From the NCBI GenBank assembly GCA_965369325.1, contig CBDUQI010000010.1, forward strand, positions 1-51,473: a stretch of DNA of 51,473 nucleotides, written 5' to 3'. The position numbers were made by a program, and so were the translations under genes. Shown here piece by piece: positions 17,045-26,281 of the stretch (positions are counted from its first letter, which is position 1; every line of letters starts with the position of its first letter). This DNA is from CBDUQI01 sp965369325 (lineage in GTDB: Bacteria > Pseudomonadota > Gammaproteobacteria > Steroidobacterales > JBCBZW01). The notes below the pieces were generated by a model. That model did not search any database. It saw only the letters and a list, made by a program, of their open reading frames with translations, and was not told where the DNA came from.

Positions 17045-20000
17045 TCAATGCACGATGTTGCGCCGACGCAGGTGCTCAACCACCGGGTGAATAATCAGTG
17101 GACGTACGCGATAACGAGGCTCATCCTGTTGCACTTCGTCCGTTGCGCCACCCTCCTCGTCCGTCACGACGTCAATGAGTGCGTAGTTGCGCAATGATTC
17201 GAACAGATCCTCCGACATTGTCACCGGCATTTCGCCCACATCAGCGTACTCCTTGACAGTGAGTGTCACATGCTCCAGCAGTGCCTTAAGCGCGAATGAG
17301 TGCGTCAGCGACAGGTTGTCCAGGAAATCAAAGCGCAGGGACTCCACTTGACTCACGTGCACCGTGGCACTCTCCTTATCGATATTCACTGAGCGAATCC
17401 AGTAAAAAAAAGCCAGCATGATGTTCTGCCCGCTGCGGGCATACAATCGGTCAAAAAAGGCGTCCTGCAATAGTTCCTGGCGCTTGCTGATTGACCGGCT
17501 CAAACGCAAACGTCGTCGCAGAATTGGATTGACTCCGCGCGGCACTTCAAAAGACAACGCCAACCCACTGCGCCGATGTCGCTCCATTATCATCGCTTCC
17601 AGCGCCTTACGATCAATCGGCGATAACTCGTGCTGGGTAACCAACTGAGCCGAGGCAGGTTCGAAGGTCTTAATCAACTGCCAACCGAAGTCACCGCTGG
17701 TGATAATCCACTGCATACAAGCATCGGTACGTGACATCAGCCTTATTACTCGGCGCGCGAGCTCCGCGCCGTTTATCTGGCGCCGGCACACATGCTCAAA
17801 ATGCTCAACGATGCACACATTCGAATCATCCTCATTCGCGTGCGTTAGTATTCGCTGCTCCAGTTGTTCCAGCGTATCTGGCAGTACATTGTCAGGCGTG
17901 TCTGCAGCCGGCGCGAGCGATAGAGTGTTGGCCAACAGAGCGACTAACTCGGCTTCGCTGTCGATGCGCGTGCTTAAGTTAAGCACGCTCACGCGGGAAT
18001 CACGCAATACACCATTTCGTAACACATTCGTGAAGCTGGTAAGCCCACCGCCGTGCAGCGCGGTAAGCAGCAGGGCATCTGTGAGACCGCCCCGCCGCCG
18101 GGCAATGTGCCGGGACACTGCGCGCACGTCTTGTTGACGGCCCTTCAACAAGCTGGGATCGCGCACGGGATAAAAAGAAAACAGACGACGGTATACCACC
18201 GGTAACTCGGCAATCGTTTGATCGACCCGGGTCAGTGCTTCAAGGGTGTCCTGTGACTCCTCTTGCTCAGCGGTATCTGCGCCAACGGCGCTACGCCCCC
18301 ATTGCAACACCTTGGTGCCCTGACGCCGGACCGTGCCGACCCAGTACCCGATTACTTTCGAACCCGTCGCGATGCCCGCCCTACACTTGGTGTTGAGCCC
18401 GTGCGCGAAATTGCTCCAGGTGACCTGCGATTTTGAGGTGCTACTGCTGCGGCGCGCGTGCCCGATCTCCAAACATGCCAAGATCCGATCCCAACTATTT
18501 GATTCGACCTCGAACAACGCCTCGGCAGCATCGCGCAGGTGCACCAGTGTTATTCCCTGCTGCGCATGGAGGACTTCTTGAGCCCTCTGCAGCCCGTTGG
18601 TAGTCAACTCCCGCGCATCAGCGAGCGCCGTCCCGAACGCTTCCGGGTCGCTGCGGTATCGGCGAATACCGTCACGAACTTCCTCTACCGCAGCGCCCTG
18701 ATTGAAACCGACGATGGTGACAACATCAGCTACCTCAGCGCTCACCGCATCCAATTGGGCACGCAGGTCGTGCACCACTTTGCGGCGCGCATCGAAAAAG
18801 CGGTCGTTGAAGCCTTGGGTAAACGCCCAACGCAGCGCAATATCACGTGCGCCGACGCTTGCCATGCCGGTCGCGGTATCAGCATGCACTTGAATTTCCA
18901 AGGGCAAGGCCGAGAGCGTGTCCCGTAGATTTTCGGTGTCGGCGTCAAACTGTCGCTCCAGCGCACGATGCGCCAGACTGTTGCGAAAGGGCGTCAACAC
19001 CTTCTCATCAACCGAACGTCTGGCTTTATCCCGTTGCATGCGCAGCGCCCGCGACAACGCATAGCGATTGCTGAATGAGGCAGACTCAAATGCCTTAGCG
19101 CTAGCCTCGCTCAACAGTTCCAACGTCTCTAGCGCTTGCGCCAGTGAGGCTTCGTAGGGTACGCCCCGCTGTTCGACGGCATTCACAACAAATGCCTGGC
19201 GTGCAAGCTCTACCGAATCACGCAGGTTCAGCAGCGTATTAATCGTCTGTAGCCGGTTCGCCGATTGCTTGAACCAGCGTTCCCAACGGTCCGCCGGAGA
19301 TGGCCCGCCCTCGACGCTCAGAACGGGCGTGACACGCATCGGCGCCGGGCTTTGCAGGCGGTGGAGTTGTTGCCGCAGTCCCTCGGCACCCAGCAGATCG
19401 GCCGTATTGCTCGGCGGTGTCCAGGTGACGCACTCCGGCGAGCACACCTGTGCCAGCATTTCTTGCATGGCCAACGCGGCAACGCGTACTGCCTCAAACT
19501 GCGACGCCTGGCTTTCTGTCCAGAGCTCCGTGGCGCCTGCCTCAACCGGCTCACCATCGGCGATGGGCACATCCTCGGACCGGTCGAGATTTTCGCTGCC
19601 CAGTTCACTGCTCTGAGTGCTCAGCGCCAGCGGTGTTGGCAAGTCATCGCAACGTGTGCGTAAGGCGATCTCGCTGAGCAGCACCTCGCCCGCCCATCCA
19701 GCCAATTGTTCTTCGATGCCTAATACGGTTTCCGACAACCCCTTCAACATACGCTGTAATTCAACGTTAATCGCCGGCATCACATACGTGCGTACGTACT
19801 TTGCAACCACATGTTGGCCAAGCATCGCGCTGGGCGGTCCAACCGCCGACGGCGTGCGCCGCCCGCGGCCAAGCGCTCGGCGCCACCAGGACCTCGCCGG
19901 TGCTTGAGGTAAGCGCGGGGTGGCTGGCATCACCGGCCATTGTCGCGGAAGGTCCTCGATCAATTGGCTCAAAGTGTTCTCGAATACTCTATGATAGCGG

Positions 20001-20380
20001 CGCACTTGAGCACTCAGATCAGGGCCGGACAGGTGCTGCAGCAACGGCAGTAGCGCGATCGTTGCCCGGCGCCGGTAGTGGGCGCATGCAATGCCGGCGT
20101 GCGTCGCCGATAAGTCGGTCGCCTCAGTGCCTGACTCCGTACCGGGCGCCGTCACGTCGGCAAGCAGCGCGGCGTGCGTGTTAGCAGACTTCTGTGCCGC
20201 CTGATGAATCGGCTGAATCACGTCCTTATGCAGATGTGAAAAATAGGCGTCGAGCGCCGCGCTGATCTGCACCTGCACTTGTTCACTGATCTGATCGAGA
20301 TACGGTTGATAAGGGTTGGTGGTCGCCGCCAGGGGCTCAGCCGCTGATTCGGGCCGCTGCTTGTGTTGCTCGCTATGCAT
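17045..20380 (-). CDS. Large soluble protein with decayed P-loop-like domain, partner of an MscS channel
   Basis: 1111 residues, no signal peptide or clear membrane span. The N-terminal ~700 residues are mostly helical and charged, likely with coiled coils (RRKVVHDLRAQLDAVSAEVADV near 545). From about 735 the pattern resembles AAA/STAND-type ATPases: SFYPVRDPSLLKGRQQDV, then ALHGGGLTSFTNVL where a Walker A would be, lacking the invariant Lys, and NVCIVEHFEHVC near 853-863 in place of Walker B, lacking the Asp. QWIITSGDFGW could be the following sensor strand. A helical C-terminal region contains NIMLAFFYWIRSV. The gene follows the MscS-type gene by 6 bases, so the two are surely co-transcribed. 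I recognise no named family; a cytoplasmic partner or gate regulator of the channel is inference. Confidence 0.75.
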   Translation of the reverse strand: MHSEQHKQRPESAAEPLAATTNPYQPYLDQISEQVQVQISAALDAYFSHLHKDVIQPIHQAAQKSANTHAALLADVTAPGTESGTEATDLSATHAGIACAHYRRRATIALLPLLQHLSGPDLSAQVRRYHRVFENTLSQLIEDLPRQWPVMPATPRLPQAPARSWWRRALGRGRRTPSAVGPPSAMLGQHVVAKYVRTYVMPAINVELQRMLKGLSETVLGIEEQLAGWAGEVLLSEIALRTRCDDLPTPLALSTQSSELGSENLDRSEDVPIADGEPVEAGATELWTESQASQFEAVRVAALAMQEMLAQVCSPECVTWTPPSNTADLLGAEGLRQQLHRLQSPAPMRVTPVLSVEGGPSPADRWERWFKQSANRLQTINTLLNLRDSVELARQAFVVNAVEQRGVPYEASLAQALETLELLSEASAKAFESASFSNRYALSRALRMQRDKARRSVDEKVLTPFRNSLAHRALERQFDADTENLRDTLSALPLEIQVHADTATGMASVGARDIALRWAFTQGFNDRFFDARRKVVHDLRAQLDAVSAEVADVVTIVGFNQGAAVEEVRDGIRRYRSDPEAFGTALADARELTTNGLQRAQEVLHAQQGITLVHLRDAAEALFEVESNSWDRILACLEIGHARRSSSTSKSQVTWSNFAHGLNTKCRAGIATGSKVIGYWVGTVRRQGTKVLQWGRSAVGADTAEQEESQDTLEALTRVDQTIAELPVVYRRLFSFYPVRDPSLLKGRQQDVRAVSRHIARRRGGLTDALLLTALHGGGLTSFTNVLRNGVLRDSRVSVLNLSTRIDSEAELVALLANTLSLAPAADTPDNVLPDTLEQLEQRILTHANEDDSNVCIVEHFEHVCRRQINGAELARRVIRLMSRTDACMQWIITSGDFGWQLIKTFEPASAQLVTQHELSPIDRKALEAMIMERHRRSGLALSFEVPRGVNPILRRRLRLSRSISKRQELLQDAFFDRLYARSGQNIMLAFFYWIRSVNIDKESATVHVSQVESLRFDFLDNLSLTHSFALKALLEHVTLTVKEYADVGEMPVTMSEDLFESLRNYALIDVVTDEEGGATDEVQQDEPRYRVRPLIIHPVVEHLRRRNIVH

Positions 20381-20386
20381 CTGGTG

Positions 20387-21493
20387 CTATGGGCTCACGC
20401 GGTGTGTGGGCGGCAACCCACCCAACCCATCCGCTGCAATAGGTGCAGATTGACTCTGCGGCGTCAGTTGCACATAGGCTTGGGCACCGTGCGTATCGCC
20501 GACCAGGCCGGCCTGGCGAAACGCCCGTCTTGCTCGTTCGGTGATATCGCTCATCAGCAAGAATTCGTAACGGGTATCGAGCACGTAAGCCTTAACTTTC
20601 ACGTGCAGCACAAAGGTAGTGTGTTGAAATTCATCCAGCACCAGTACCACGATAGGTTTTTTTAGATACACGTATTGAGAGCTCGCAGCAGCCTGGTAGG
20701 CCAATCGTTTGGCGAAGGTGGCATCTACCCACGCAGGCAAATACAGGTCAGTGACCACCTGACAGTCAAGTGCGCCGGCGTTCGCATTGGCGACGTGATC
20801 GCTCACAATCTGTGAGTTCGGCACGGTCACCAGATTGTCATCCGGCGTCGCAATCCGCGTTGAGCGCAGCCCGATCGAGAGCACCTCGCCGTAGGTACTG
20901 CCCACCCGGATCTTGTCACCAATCTGAAATGGCCGGTCGGAGATGATCACCAGACCGCCGAAAATGTTCTTAAGAATATCCTGTGCAGCGAACCCCACAG
21001 CAACGCCGATAGCCGTTGCCGCAGCAAGGAAACTGGTAGCATCGACCCTGAAGATGCCCCGCACGACGACGTAAAGACCAAACACCCAGAGAATCAGCCG
21101 TACCACGGGCGCGAGACGTTTGAACAGCAACCGCCGCCGGGCGCTTTGTTCCGCGAGCCGGTCCAGCACAAATACTGCCGCCTTCACCAATACAAAGGTC
21201 ATCCCCAGTACCAGTGCTGCCCAGAAGACTCTGACGCCGAGATGTTTCGCCGTCTTGCCGGCCTCCTCAAGCGAGACCTCTTCCGCCAGCGGATCCGCCT
21301 CGGACGCTTGGGATTGTACGGCGACCTCAGCGACCGCCTGGGGGGGCGCCGACGCCAGGGGGGCCTGCGCGTGAGTGGGTAATGCGGCCAATCCGGTCGT
21401 CATTAGGCCGAACAACACCACGTACTTCACCCATCGATAACAGTGGATCAAGAAAGTATCTATATAATTCAGGAGTCTCTCCGTGCGGGACAC
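20387..21493 (-). CDS. MscS family mechanosensitive ion channel
   Basis: 368 residues. A hydrophobic segment at about 23-43 ending THAQA looks like a signal peptide or first span, followed by an Ala/Glu-rich linker and spans at about 88-108 and 131-150. The MscS pore helix is clear: SFLAAATAIGVAVGFAAQDI, then KNIFGGLVIISDRPFQIGDKI. The beta-domain follows (STYGEVLSIGLRSTRIATPD, then VTVPNSQIVSDHV). Members open under membrane tension to release solutes. The start is uncertain: GTG 21493 lacks a ribosome site, and a later CTG or TTG is possible. It leads a two-gene operon with the 1111-residue protein. Confidence 0.9.
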   Translation of the reverse strand: MSRTERLLNYIDTFLIHCYRWVKYVVLFGLMTTGLAALPTHAQAPLASAPPQAVAEVAVQSQASEADPLAEEVSLEEAGKTAKHLGVRVFWAALVLGMTFVLVKAAVFVLDRLAEQSARRRLLFKRLAPVVRLILWVFGLYVVVRGIFRVDATSFLAAATAIGVAVGFAAQDILKNIFGGLVIISDRPFQIGDKIRVGSTYGEVLSIGLRSTRIATPDDNLVTVPNSQIVSDHVANANAGALDCQVVTDLYLPAWVDATFAKRLAYQAAASSQYVYLKKPIVVLVLDEFQHTTFVLHVKVKAYVLDTRYEFLLMSDITERARRAFRQAGLVGDTHGAQAYVQLTPQSQSAPIAADGLGGLPPTHRVSP

Positions 21494-21524
21494 GCGAACG
21501 TGGTAGCGGGATTATGCCACATCG
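21494..21524 (-). promoter_or_regulatory. Possible promoter of the MscS operon
   Basis: On the minus strand an extended -10-like TGTGGCATAAT lies about 20-30 bases before the GTG 21493. No clear -35 is visible. If real, the leader would be very short, which would favour a start downstream of 21493. Confidence 0.25.
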
Positions 21525-21675
21525 CTCTGCTCACTGGCGCTCCCGGGCGCCCGTTACCCTTCGCAAAAAGAGAAGAAGAATACTTAAAACTGCGCCACGC
21601 GCGACAAGAACAAACAGGCCGGATACACTACTCGGCGCTTGAATATCAGCTATCCGGGAACCTGGGGGGGATCTC

Positions 21676-23244
21676 ATGCATCTTGAAAGTCTGGACTTTG
21701 CCGTGGTAGCGGTCTACGCATTTTCACTATTACTGCTCGCCCAGTGGGTGTCACGCGAGAAACGCGGGCATAAGAAAGATACCCAAGACTACTTCCTGGC
21801 GGGCCGTTCCCTGCCTTGGTGGGCCATCGGTGCATCTCTAATTGCAGCGAATATTTCGGCGGAGCAGATTATCGGCATGTCCGGCTCAGCGTACGTGCTG
21901 GGAATCGCGATTGCCTCCTACGAGTGGATGGCAGCGATTACCCTGATTATCGTGGGGAAATATCTGCTGCCAGTTTTCCTAAAGCACCAGATCTACACCA
22001 TGCCTCAGTTTCTGGAACAGCGTTACGATTCCCGCGTACGCACCGTTCTGGCCTTCTTTTGGTTGGGGGTTTATGTCTTCGTGAACCTCACCTCCATCTT
22101 GTGGTTGGGCGCACTCGCCATCAATACGGTCACCGGACTAAACCTAACCTACGGATTGGTACTTCTTGCTGCGTTCTCCGCCGCTTACTCACTGTACGGC
22201 GGGCTTAAGGCCGTCGCACTCACGGACATCATCCAGGTGGTGCTACTGGTGTTTGGTGGACTGATGATTGCGTACATTTCGATGAACGAAATCTCCGGCG
22301 GCGCGGGCGTGTTCGCCGGCTTCAGCATTTTGCTGCAGGAGGTTCCAGAGAAGTTCGATATGATCCTGTCCAAAGACAACCCGCACTACGCCAGCCTGCC
22401 GGGCATTTCGGTGTTGGTCGGCGGCATGTGGATTATGAACTTGTCGTACTGGGGCTTTAATCAATACATCATTCAGCGCGCGTTGGCGGCCAAGAACGCG
22501 CGCGAGGCCCAGAAAGGCATTGTGTTCGCCGCGTTCCTGAAGATGCTGATGCCAGTGCTGGTCGTGTTACCCGGTATCGCGGCGGTAGTCCTTGCCCCCG
22601 ATCTGGAAGTACCAGACCAGGCCTACCCACACGTCATGACCTTGCTCCCGGCCGGCTTCGCCGGGCTGGTGTTCGCGGCGCTGATCGCGGCCATTGTCTC
22701 CTCGCTCGCCTCGATGACCAACAGCATCTCTACCATATTCACTATGGATGTGTATTCGCACAGCGTTGCGGCTTCGGGCAAGAACCAGCAGCATCTGGTC
22801 CGGGTCGGACGCTTGGTCAGCCTGAGCGCACTGATCATCGCCACATTTGTGGCACGACCGCTGCTGGGTAATTTTGATCAGGCCTTCCAGTACATCCAGG
22901 AGTTCACTGGCTTCTTCACACCGGGCGTGGTCGCAATCTTCCTGCTGGCGATATTTTGGAACAAGACAACCGCTGATGGCGCGTTAGCCGCGGCGATTGG
23001 CTCGGCCGTGTTGTCGCTGGGATTCAAGCTGCTGTGGCCGGCGCTGCCGTTTATCGATCGAGTGGGACTGGCTTTCGTGCTGTGCGTACTGATCGGCGTT
23101 GGCGTCTCGGCGCTGCAAGCGCGCGGCGAGCATCCCCAGGCGATTGATTACGCGCAGGTCGATACTTCCACCAGCAGTAGCTTCAATCTCGCCACGCTGG
23201 TGGTCGTATTAATGCTGGCCGGCCTGTACATCAGCTGGTGGTAA
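21676..23244 (+). CDS. Sodium/solute symporter, vSGLT-like (SSS family)
   Basis: 522 residues with about 13-14 membrane spans. It resembles the Vibrio Na+/galactose symporter vSGLT closely by eye: DYFLAGRSLPWWAIGASLIA, NISAEQIIGMSGSAY, SYEWMAAITLIIVGKYLLP, YWGFNQYIIQRALAAKNARE, AAIVSSLASMTNSISTIFTM and AFQYIQEFTGFF are all in the family's order. Sodium-coupled uptake of a sugar or polyol is the likely role; the substrate cannot be read directly. The start ATG 21676 follows a GGGGGGA purine tract. No sugar-catabolism gene is adjacent. A GC-rich hairpin (GCGAGGC at 23329-23335 with GCCTCGC at 23358-23364) lies downstream and may end transcription. Confidence 0.92.
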   Translation: MHLESLDFAVVAVYAFSLLLLAQWVSREKRGHKKDTQDYFLAGRSLPWWAIGASLIAANISAEQIIGMSGSAYVLGIAIASYEWMAAITLIIVGKYLLPVFLKHQIYTMPQFLEQRYDSRVRTVLAFFWLGVYVFVNLTSILWLGALAINTVTGLNLTYGLVLLAAFSAAYSLYGGLKAVALTDIIQVVLLVFGGLMIAYISMNEISGGAGVFAGFSILLQEVPEKFDMILSKDNPHYASLPGISVLVGGMWIMNLSYWGFNQYIIQRALAAKNAREAQKGIVFAAFLKMLMPVLVVLPGIAAVVLAPDLEVPDQAYPHVMTLLPAGFAGLVFAALIAAIVSSLASMTNSISTIFTMDVYSHSVAASGKNQQHLVRVGRLVSLSALIIATFVARPLLGNFDQAFQYIQEFTGFFTPGVVAIFLLAIFWNKTTADGALAAAIGSAVLSLGFKLLWPALPFIDRVGLAFVLCVLIGVGVSALQARGEHPQAIDYAQVDTSTSSSFNLATLVVVLMLAGLYISWW

Positions 23245-23515
23245 GCCAACCTCCCTAACGAGGGTGATGATCGTCCATTGCATGGGCGGTCGCCTGAGGC
23301 ATCGGCATGACCTCGCAGACATAACAACGCGAGGCCTGTCGGGCCCTTTTACAGTCTGCCTCGCGCGCGCCAAACATAATGGCGGCAGCTTCGCCCACCC
23401 TTCCCTTTCATCAATCACTTAACCACCTTGGCACACGACTTGCTCAAGGTACGGCTATACGGCTGCGACGGATCCGCAGCGCCCGAACCAATTATCTACC
23501 TCAAGGAAGAGCCAA

Positions 23516-24295
23516 ATGACCCTACTCGCATCACGCGCCGCGCGCGCCTGCCTACTCACTGCTGGCCTGATCGGCGCAGCAACCGCCTCAGCCACCACTT
23601 ACGAGTGGAGTTTCTCTCACGAGGATTTGCACAACCCGAATTGCGCGCCTGCCGGCTTCGGCATGTGCTCGGCCGACAGCCTGGCGGGCAGCTTCGGGTA
23701 CAACACAGCCGCTGGCCTGGTTGAATCGCTGTACCTGAACTTTGATGATGTCGCCAAGACGCTGGACCTGGTGGCTACGTTCAGCCCGAACGCCGGTGGT
23801 TTGGCCAACGCCATTGAAGTGGTTATTACCGACGGTCCCAAACCCGACGCTGACGGCACCGGCGTGCACGAACACACCATGCTGTATCTGGACGGCTTCG
23901 CCGATCCGGGCACCGTCAGCGCGTACACTTACAATGAGAGCCCCTGGCCGGTACCCAACAACAGCTACGAAGGCGCGCTGAATGCGCGCTACGACGACGC
24001 CTTCACGTTGGTCAACAACCCGAACGGCAGCATTACGTTCTCGATGATCGATCTGGACATGAGTGCCCTCCCAGGAAATACCGGCTTTGGCCCGGAACTG
24101 GGGATCTGGTTCCACACGCTGGAACTCGACAGCCTGAGCTACGGCAACGACGGCGGCATCGATTCACTGCACGCCGCGCGCGTAGGATGGGTGGATGGCA
24201 TTAATCCAATTGAGACCACCGTGGTACCGATCCCAGGCGCGCTGTGGCTGTTCGGATCAGCACTGCTGGGCATGGTGCGCGTTCGTCGCAGCTAA
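23516..24295 (+). CDS. PEP-CTERM sorting-domain exported protein
   Basis: 259 residues behind an AAGGAAG ribosome site. Signal peptide about 1-26 (ACLLTAGLIGAATASA). The middle is a beta-rich exported domain without catalytic motifs that I recognise (YEWSFSHEDLHNPNC, LYLDGFADPGTVSAYTYNE). The C-terminus has the three-part PEP-CTERM signal in its VPxPxA form: VPIPGALWLFGSALLGMV followed by RVRRS. Such proteins are cut and anchored or released by an exosortase, often with exopolysaccharide synthesis. No exosortase or EPS gene is in this window, so the processing enzyme must be elsewhere. The gene converges on the TAXI operon; function unknown. Confidence 0.85.
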   Translation: MTLLASRAARACLLTAGLIGAATASATTYEWSFSHEDLHNPNCAPAGFGMCSADSLAGSFGYNTAAGLVESLYLNFDDVAKTLDLVATFSPNAGGLANAIEVVITDGPKPDADGTGVHEHTMLYLDGFADPGTVSAYTYNESPWPVPNNSYEGALNARYDDAFTLVNNPNGSITFSMIDLDMSALPGNTGFGPELGIWFHTLELDSLSYGNDGGIDSLHAARVGWVDGINPIETTVVPIPGALWLFGSALLGMVRVRRS

Positions 24296-24318
24296 GTCTA
24301 ACCATTTACGTTCAGGCT

Positions 24319-24340
24319 CGTGCCCTGCTGAAGGGGCACG
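24319..24340. terminator. 7-bp hairpin between convergent genes
   Basis: CGTGCCC at 24319-24325 pairs with GGGCACG at 24334-24340. It sits in the 60-base gap between the PEP-CTERM gene and the TAXI operon end, so it could end either transcript. There is no strong T-run. Confidence 0.45.
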
Positions 24341-24355
24341 GGCTGACGCGTGGAG

Positions 24356-25630
24356 CTAGCCGACCAACTGCGGCTCGAGTTCTTTGAGTACCTGGTTGGA
24401 TAGGTCCAGGAAGATCGTCAACGTCTCATCCGCACTCACGCTCTCATCGATCAACAGCGCGAAGACTTCTTCCTGAATCCCGCGCACCTCTAACGCAAAC
24501 CGGCGCAATTCCTCGTGCGACATCTGCGAGTGAATACGTTTACGCACATCCAGAATGCGCTGGTAATATATGTCCACCCGATCCTTGCGCCGCTGGCGCC
24601 CATAGCGGTAAAGGCCAACGATGCCGCTGGCAAAGCCTGCGGCGAGTGTTAAGCCCAGTGCGATTACATCGGCGTAGCGCTCCAGAAGCCCGGGCTCGTT
24701 GCGATCGACGAATCGCCGAGCCCCAGCGTGCAGCGGCTGCACCAGTTGCGAAGGATCAAATGCCGGATTCAGTTCACGCACCACCAAAGGATATCGGGTA
24801 GCAATTGCCTGCGCATTTTCAATCAGCGTTCGGATCAGGGTATTACTCGTCTGCACACTCAAGTGCGGCGAACCCAACAATATGGCGCGGATCGACAGGG
24901 TGAGTACTGGCGCTGCGTTGATGGACCCGTATAGGCCTTCCGGTAGAATAAACGTACGCACGTTCGGGTAGCGAAGTGCAATGCCTTCGGCCAGCGTACC
25001 ACGCCCCAGTTTGTCGGCATCGCCAAAACCGTACAGCCGATATGGCTGCAGGCTCTGCACGCCATCGGTGTCCAACAGCCCGCCAAACACAAAATACACG
25101 TCCGGCATTACGGTCCAAGGATCATCCCGCAAAGTGTATTCGGATGGCGCGATGTTAAAGTCACGACCCAGATCGCTGAGCAACCGCTGCGCGGCACCGC
25201 CGGGCGGGCCCGCATACACGTTGCGTCCACGCAGTAGTTGGGCGAATGAGTTGGCTTCAAGGTCAGCACGATGCATCACATGCAATACGCTGGGGTAAAG
25301 CGGCACGATGGTGGTCAACCCCTCGTACAACGAGGCCGGCTCTTCGGTCACGGCCAGTTGCGCATCACCCTCGAACAGCGCGATTAAGATATCGGCAGGC
25401 GCCTTGACTTCGGCGATGCTTGCCTCAAACCCCTCAGCTTCCAACAAGGGAATGATGGCCTGTGCGATGGTGTCAGCAGGCTCCTCCGTGGAGACCAGAA
25501 TCTTAAGTTCGACAGGCTCCTGAGTGCAGGCCGAGCACAACGTGGCGCAACAACTCAACAACAACGCACGGCGGTAATCAATGCCGGTCGTGCGCCGTTG
25601 CCGCCTCGGGCGCGAACCGGCGATGCTCAT
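24356..25630 (-). CDS. TAXI family solute-binding lipoprotein with C-terminal membrane anchor
   Basis: 424 residues. The N-terminus has a basic run, a hydrophobic core and the lipobox LCSAC, so a lipoprotein is likely. Residues about 38-315 fit TAXI (TRAP-associated extracytoplasmic immunogenic) binding proteins: ADILIALFEGDAQLAVTEEP, LRGRNVYAGPPGGAAQRLL, YPNVRTFILPEGLYGSI. A membrane span at about 324-345 (VIALGLTLAAGFASGIVGLY) is followed by a charged helical tail (RRKDRVDIYYQRILDVRKRI). No DctQ/DctM-type permease is in the window, so it may be a membrane-tethered sensor rather than a transport subunit. Its ATG overlaps the stop of the YHS gene (ATGA), so the two are translationally coupled. 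Confidence 0.85.
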   Translation of the reverse strand: MSIAGSRPRRQRRTTGIDYRRALLLSCCATLCSACTQEPVELKILVSTEEPADTIAQAIIPLLEAEGFEASIAEVKAPADILIALFEGDAQLAVTEEPASLYEGLTTIVPLYPSVLHVMHRADLEANSFAQLLRGRNVYAGPPGGAAQRLLSDLGRDFNIAPSEYTLRDDPWTVMPDVYFVFGGLLDTDGVQSLQPYRLYGFGDADKLGRGTLAEGIALRYPNVRTFILPEGLYGSINAAPVLTLSIRAILLGSPHLSVQTSNTLIRTLIENAQAIATRYPLVVRELNPAFDPSQLVQPLHAGARRFVDRNEPGLLERYADVIALGLTLAAGFASGIVGLYRYGRQRRKDRVDIYYQRILDVRKRIHSQMSHEELRRFALEVRGIQEEVFALLIDESVSADETLTIFLDLSNQVLKELEPQLVG

Positions 25631-26217
25631 TGCCCAGTGATCAACCGGTGGAAGTTATCATCCGCCTTGCCGCGATAGGCAGTGGCATCGCTGTTCCACA
25701 GTACGCGACCGTTGGTGAAACCGGTGGTCTCGAACAAAAACAACCGGCCGTCTTCGATTTGAAAGTTCTCATAATCCGGGCAGGTCAGGCCACCCAGGGC
25801 GAGCGAGATAGCGCACCATCCACCGTACTGTGGCAGATACTGAGTGGGATCAGTGGCAAACAATGCTTGATGCTCAGCACTGGCGAACAGATAGGTCAGC
25901 TTGCCAACGCTGTGGGCAAACTCACGCTGGCCTTTGACCGGCCCATCCGGCAGACGGTACGAGAGCAGATCGAAACCGCCCACGCCAATGCCATCGGGAC
26001 TGCAGCGCAATGGGTCTGCCTCAGCCTCGGAGGCCTTATCCACGCGCGCCGCCATTTCCTTCTTCATCATCTGAGCATCGGTCGCGCTCGCCGGCTCGGC
26101 GTTGGAAGCCTCGGCGAGTACGCCAAACATTACAAACGCGGATGCGAAAAAAGTCGTTCTTACTATCAAGAGCGTTCCATTAAAGCCGGAATTCAAAGAA
26201 AAATGTACACGATGCAT
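25627..26217 (-). CDS. Exported YHS-domain protein
   Basis: From ATG 26217 this gives 196 residues with a signal-like N-terminus (LLIVRTTFFASAFVMFGVLAEA). The frame extends to TTG 26304, but that would overlap the upstream gene and has no ribosome site; the start remains uncertain. The YHS-like region begins around GIGVGGFDLLSYR and continues through KLTYLFASAEHQALFATDPTQYLPQYGGWC and ISLALGGLTCPD. YHS domains are short Cys-containing domains thought to bind metal; here the two Cys (GGWC, LTCPD) and CSPDG are candidates. The stop overlaps the start of the TAXI gene. Role inferred: periplasmic partner of the TAXI protein. Confidence 0.75.
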   Translation of the reverse strand: MHRVHFSLNSGFNGTLLIVRTTFFASAFVMFGVLAEASNAEPASATDAQMMKKEMAARVDKASEAEADPLRCSPDGIGVGGFDLLSYRLPDGPVKGQREFAHSVGKLTYLFASAEHQALFATDPTQYLPQYGGWCAISLALGGLTCPDYENFQIEDGRLFLFETTGFTNGRVLWNSDATAYRGKADDNFHRLITGQ

Positions 26218-26281
26218 CTGAACGTTGCGAGCGTGCAAGCGCTCTGGTTTAACGCCCATTGAGATAAGTTGTGTCAGGGCC

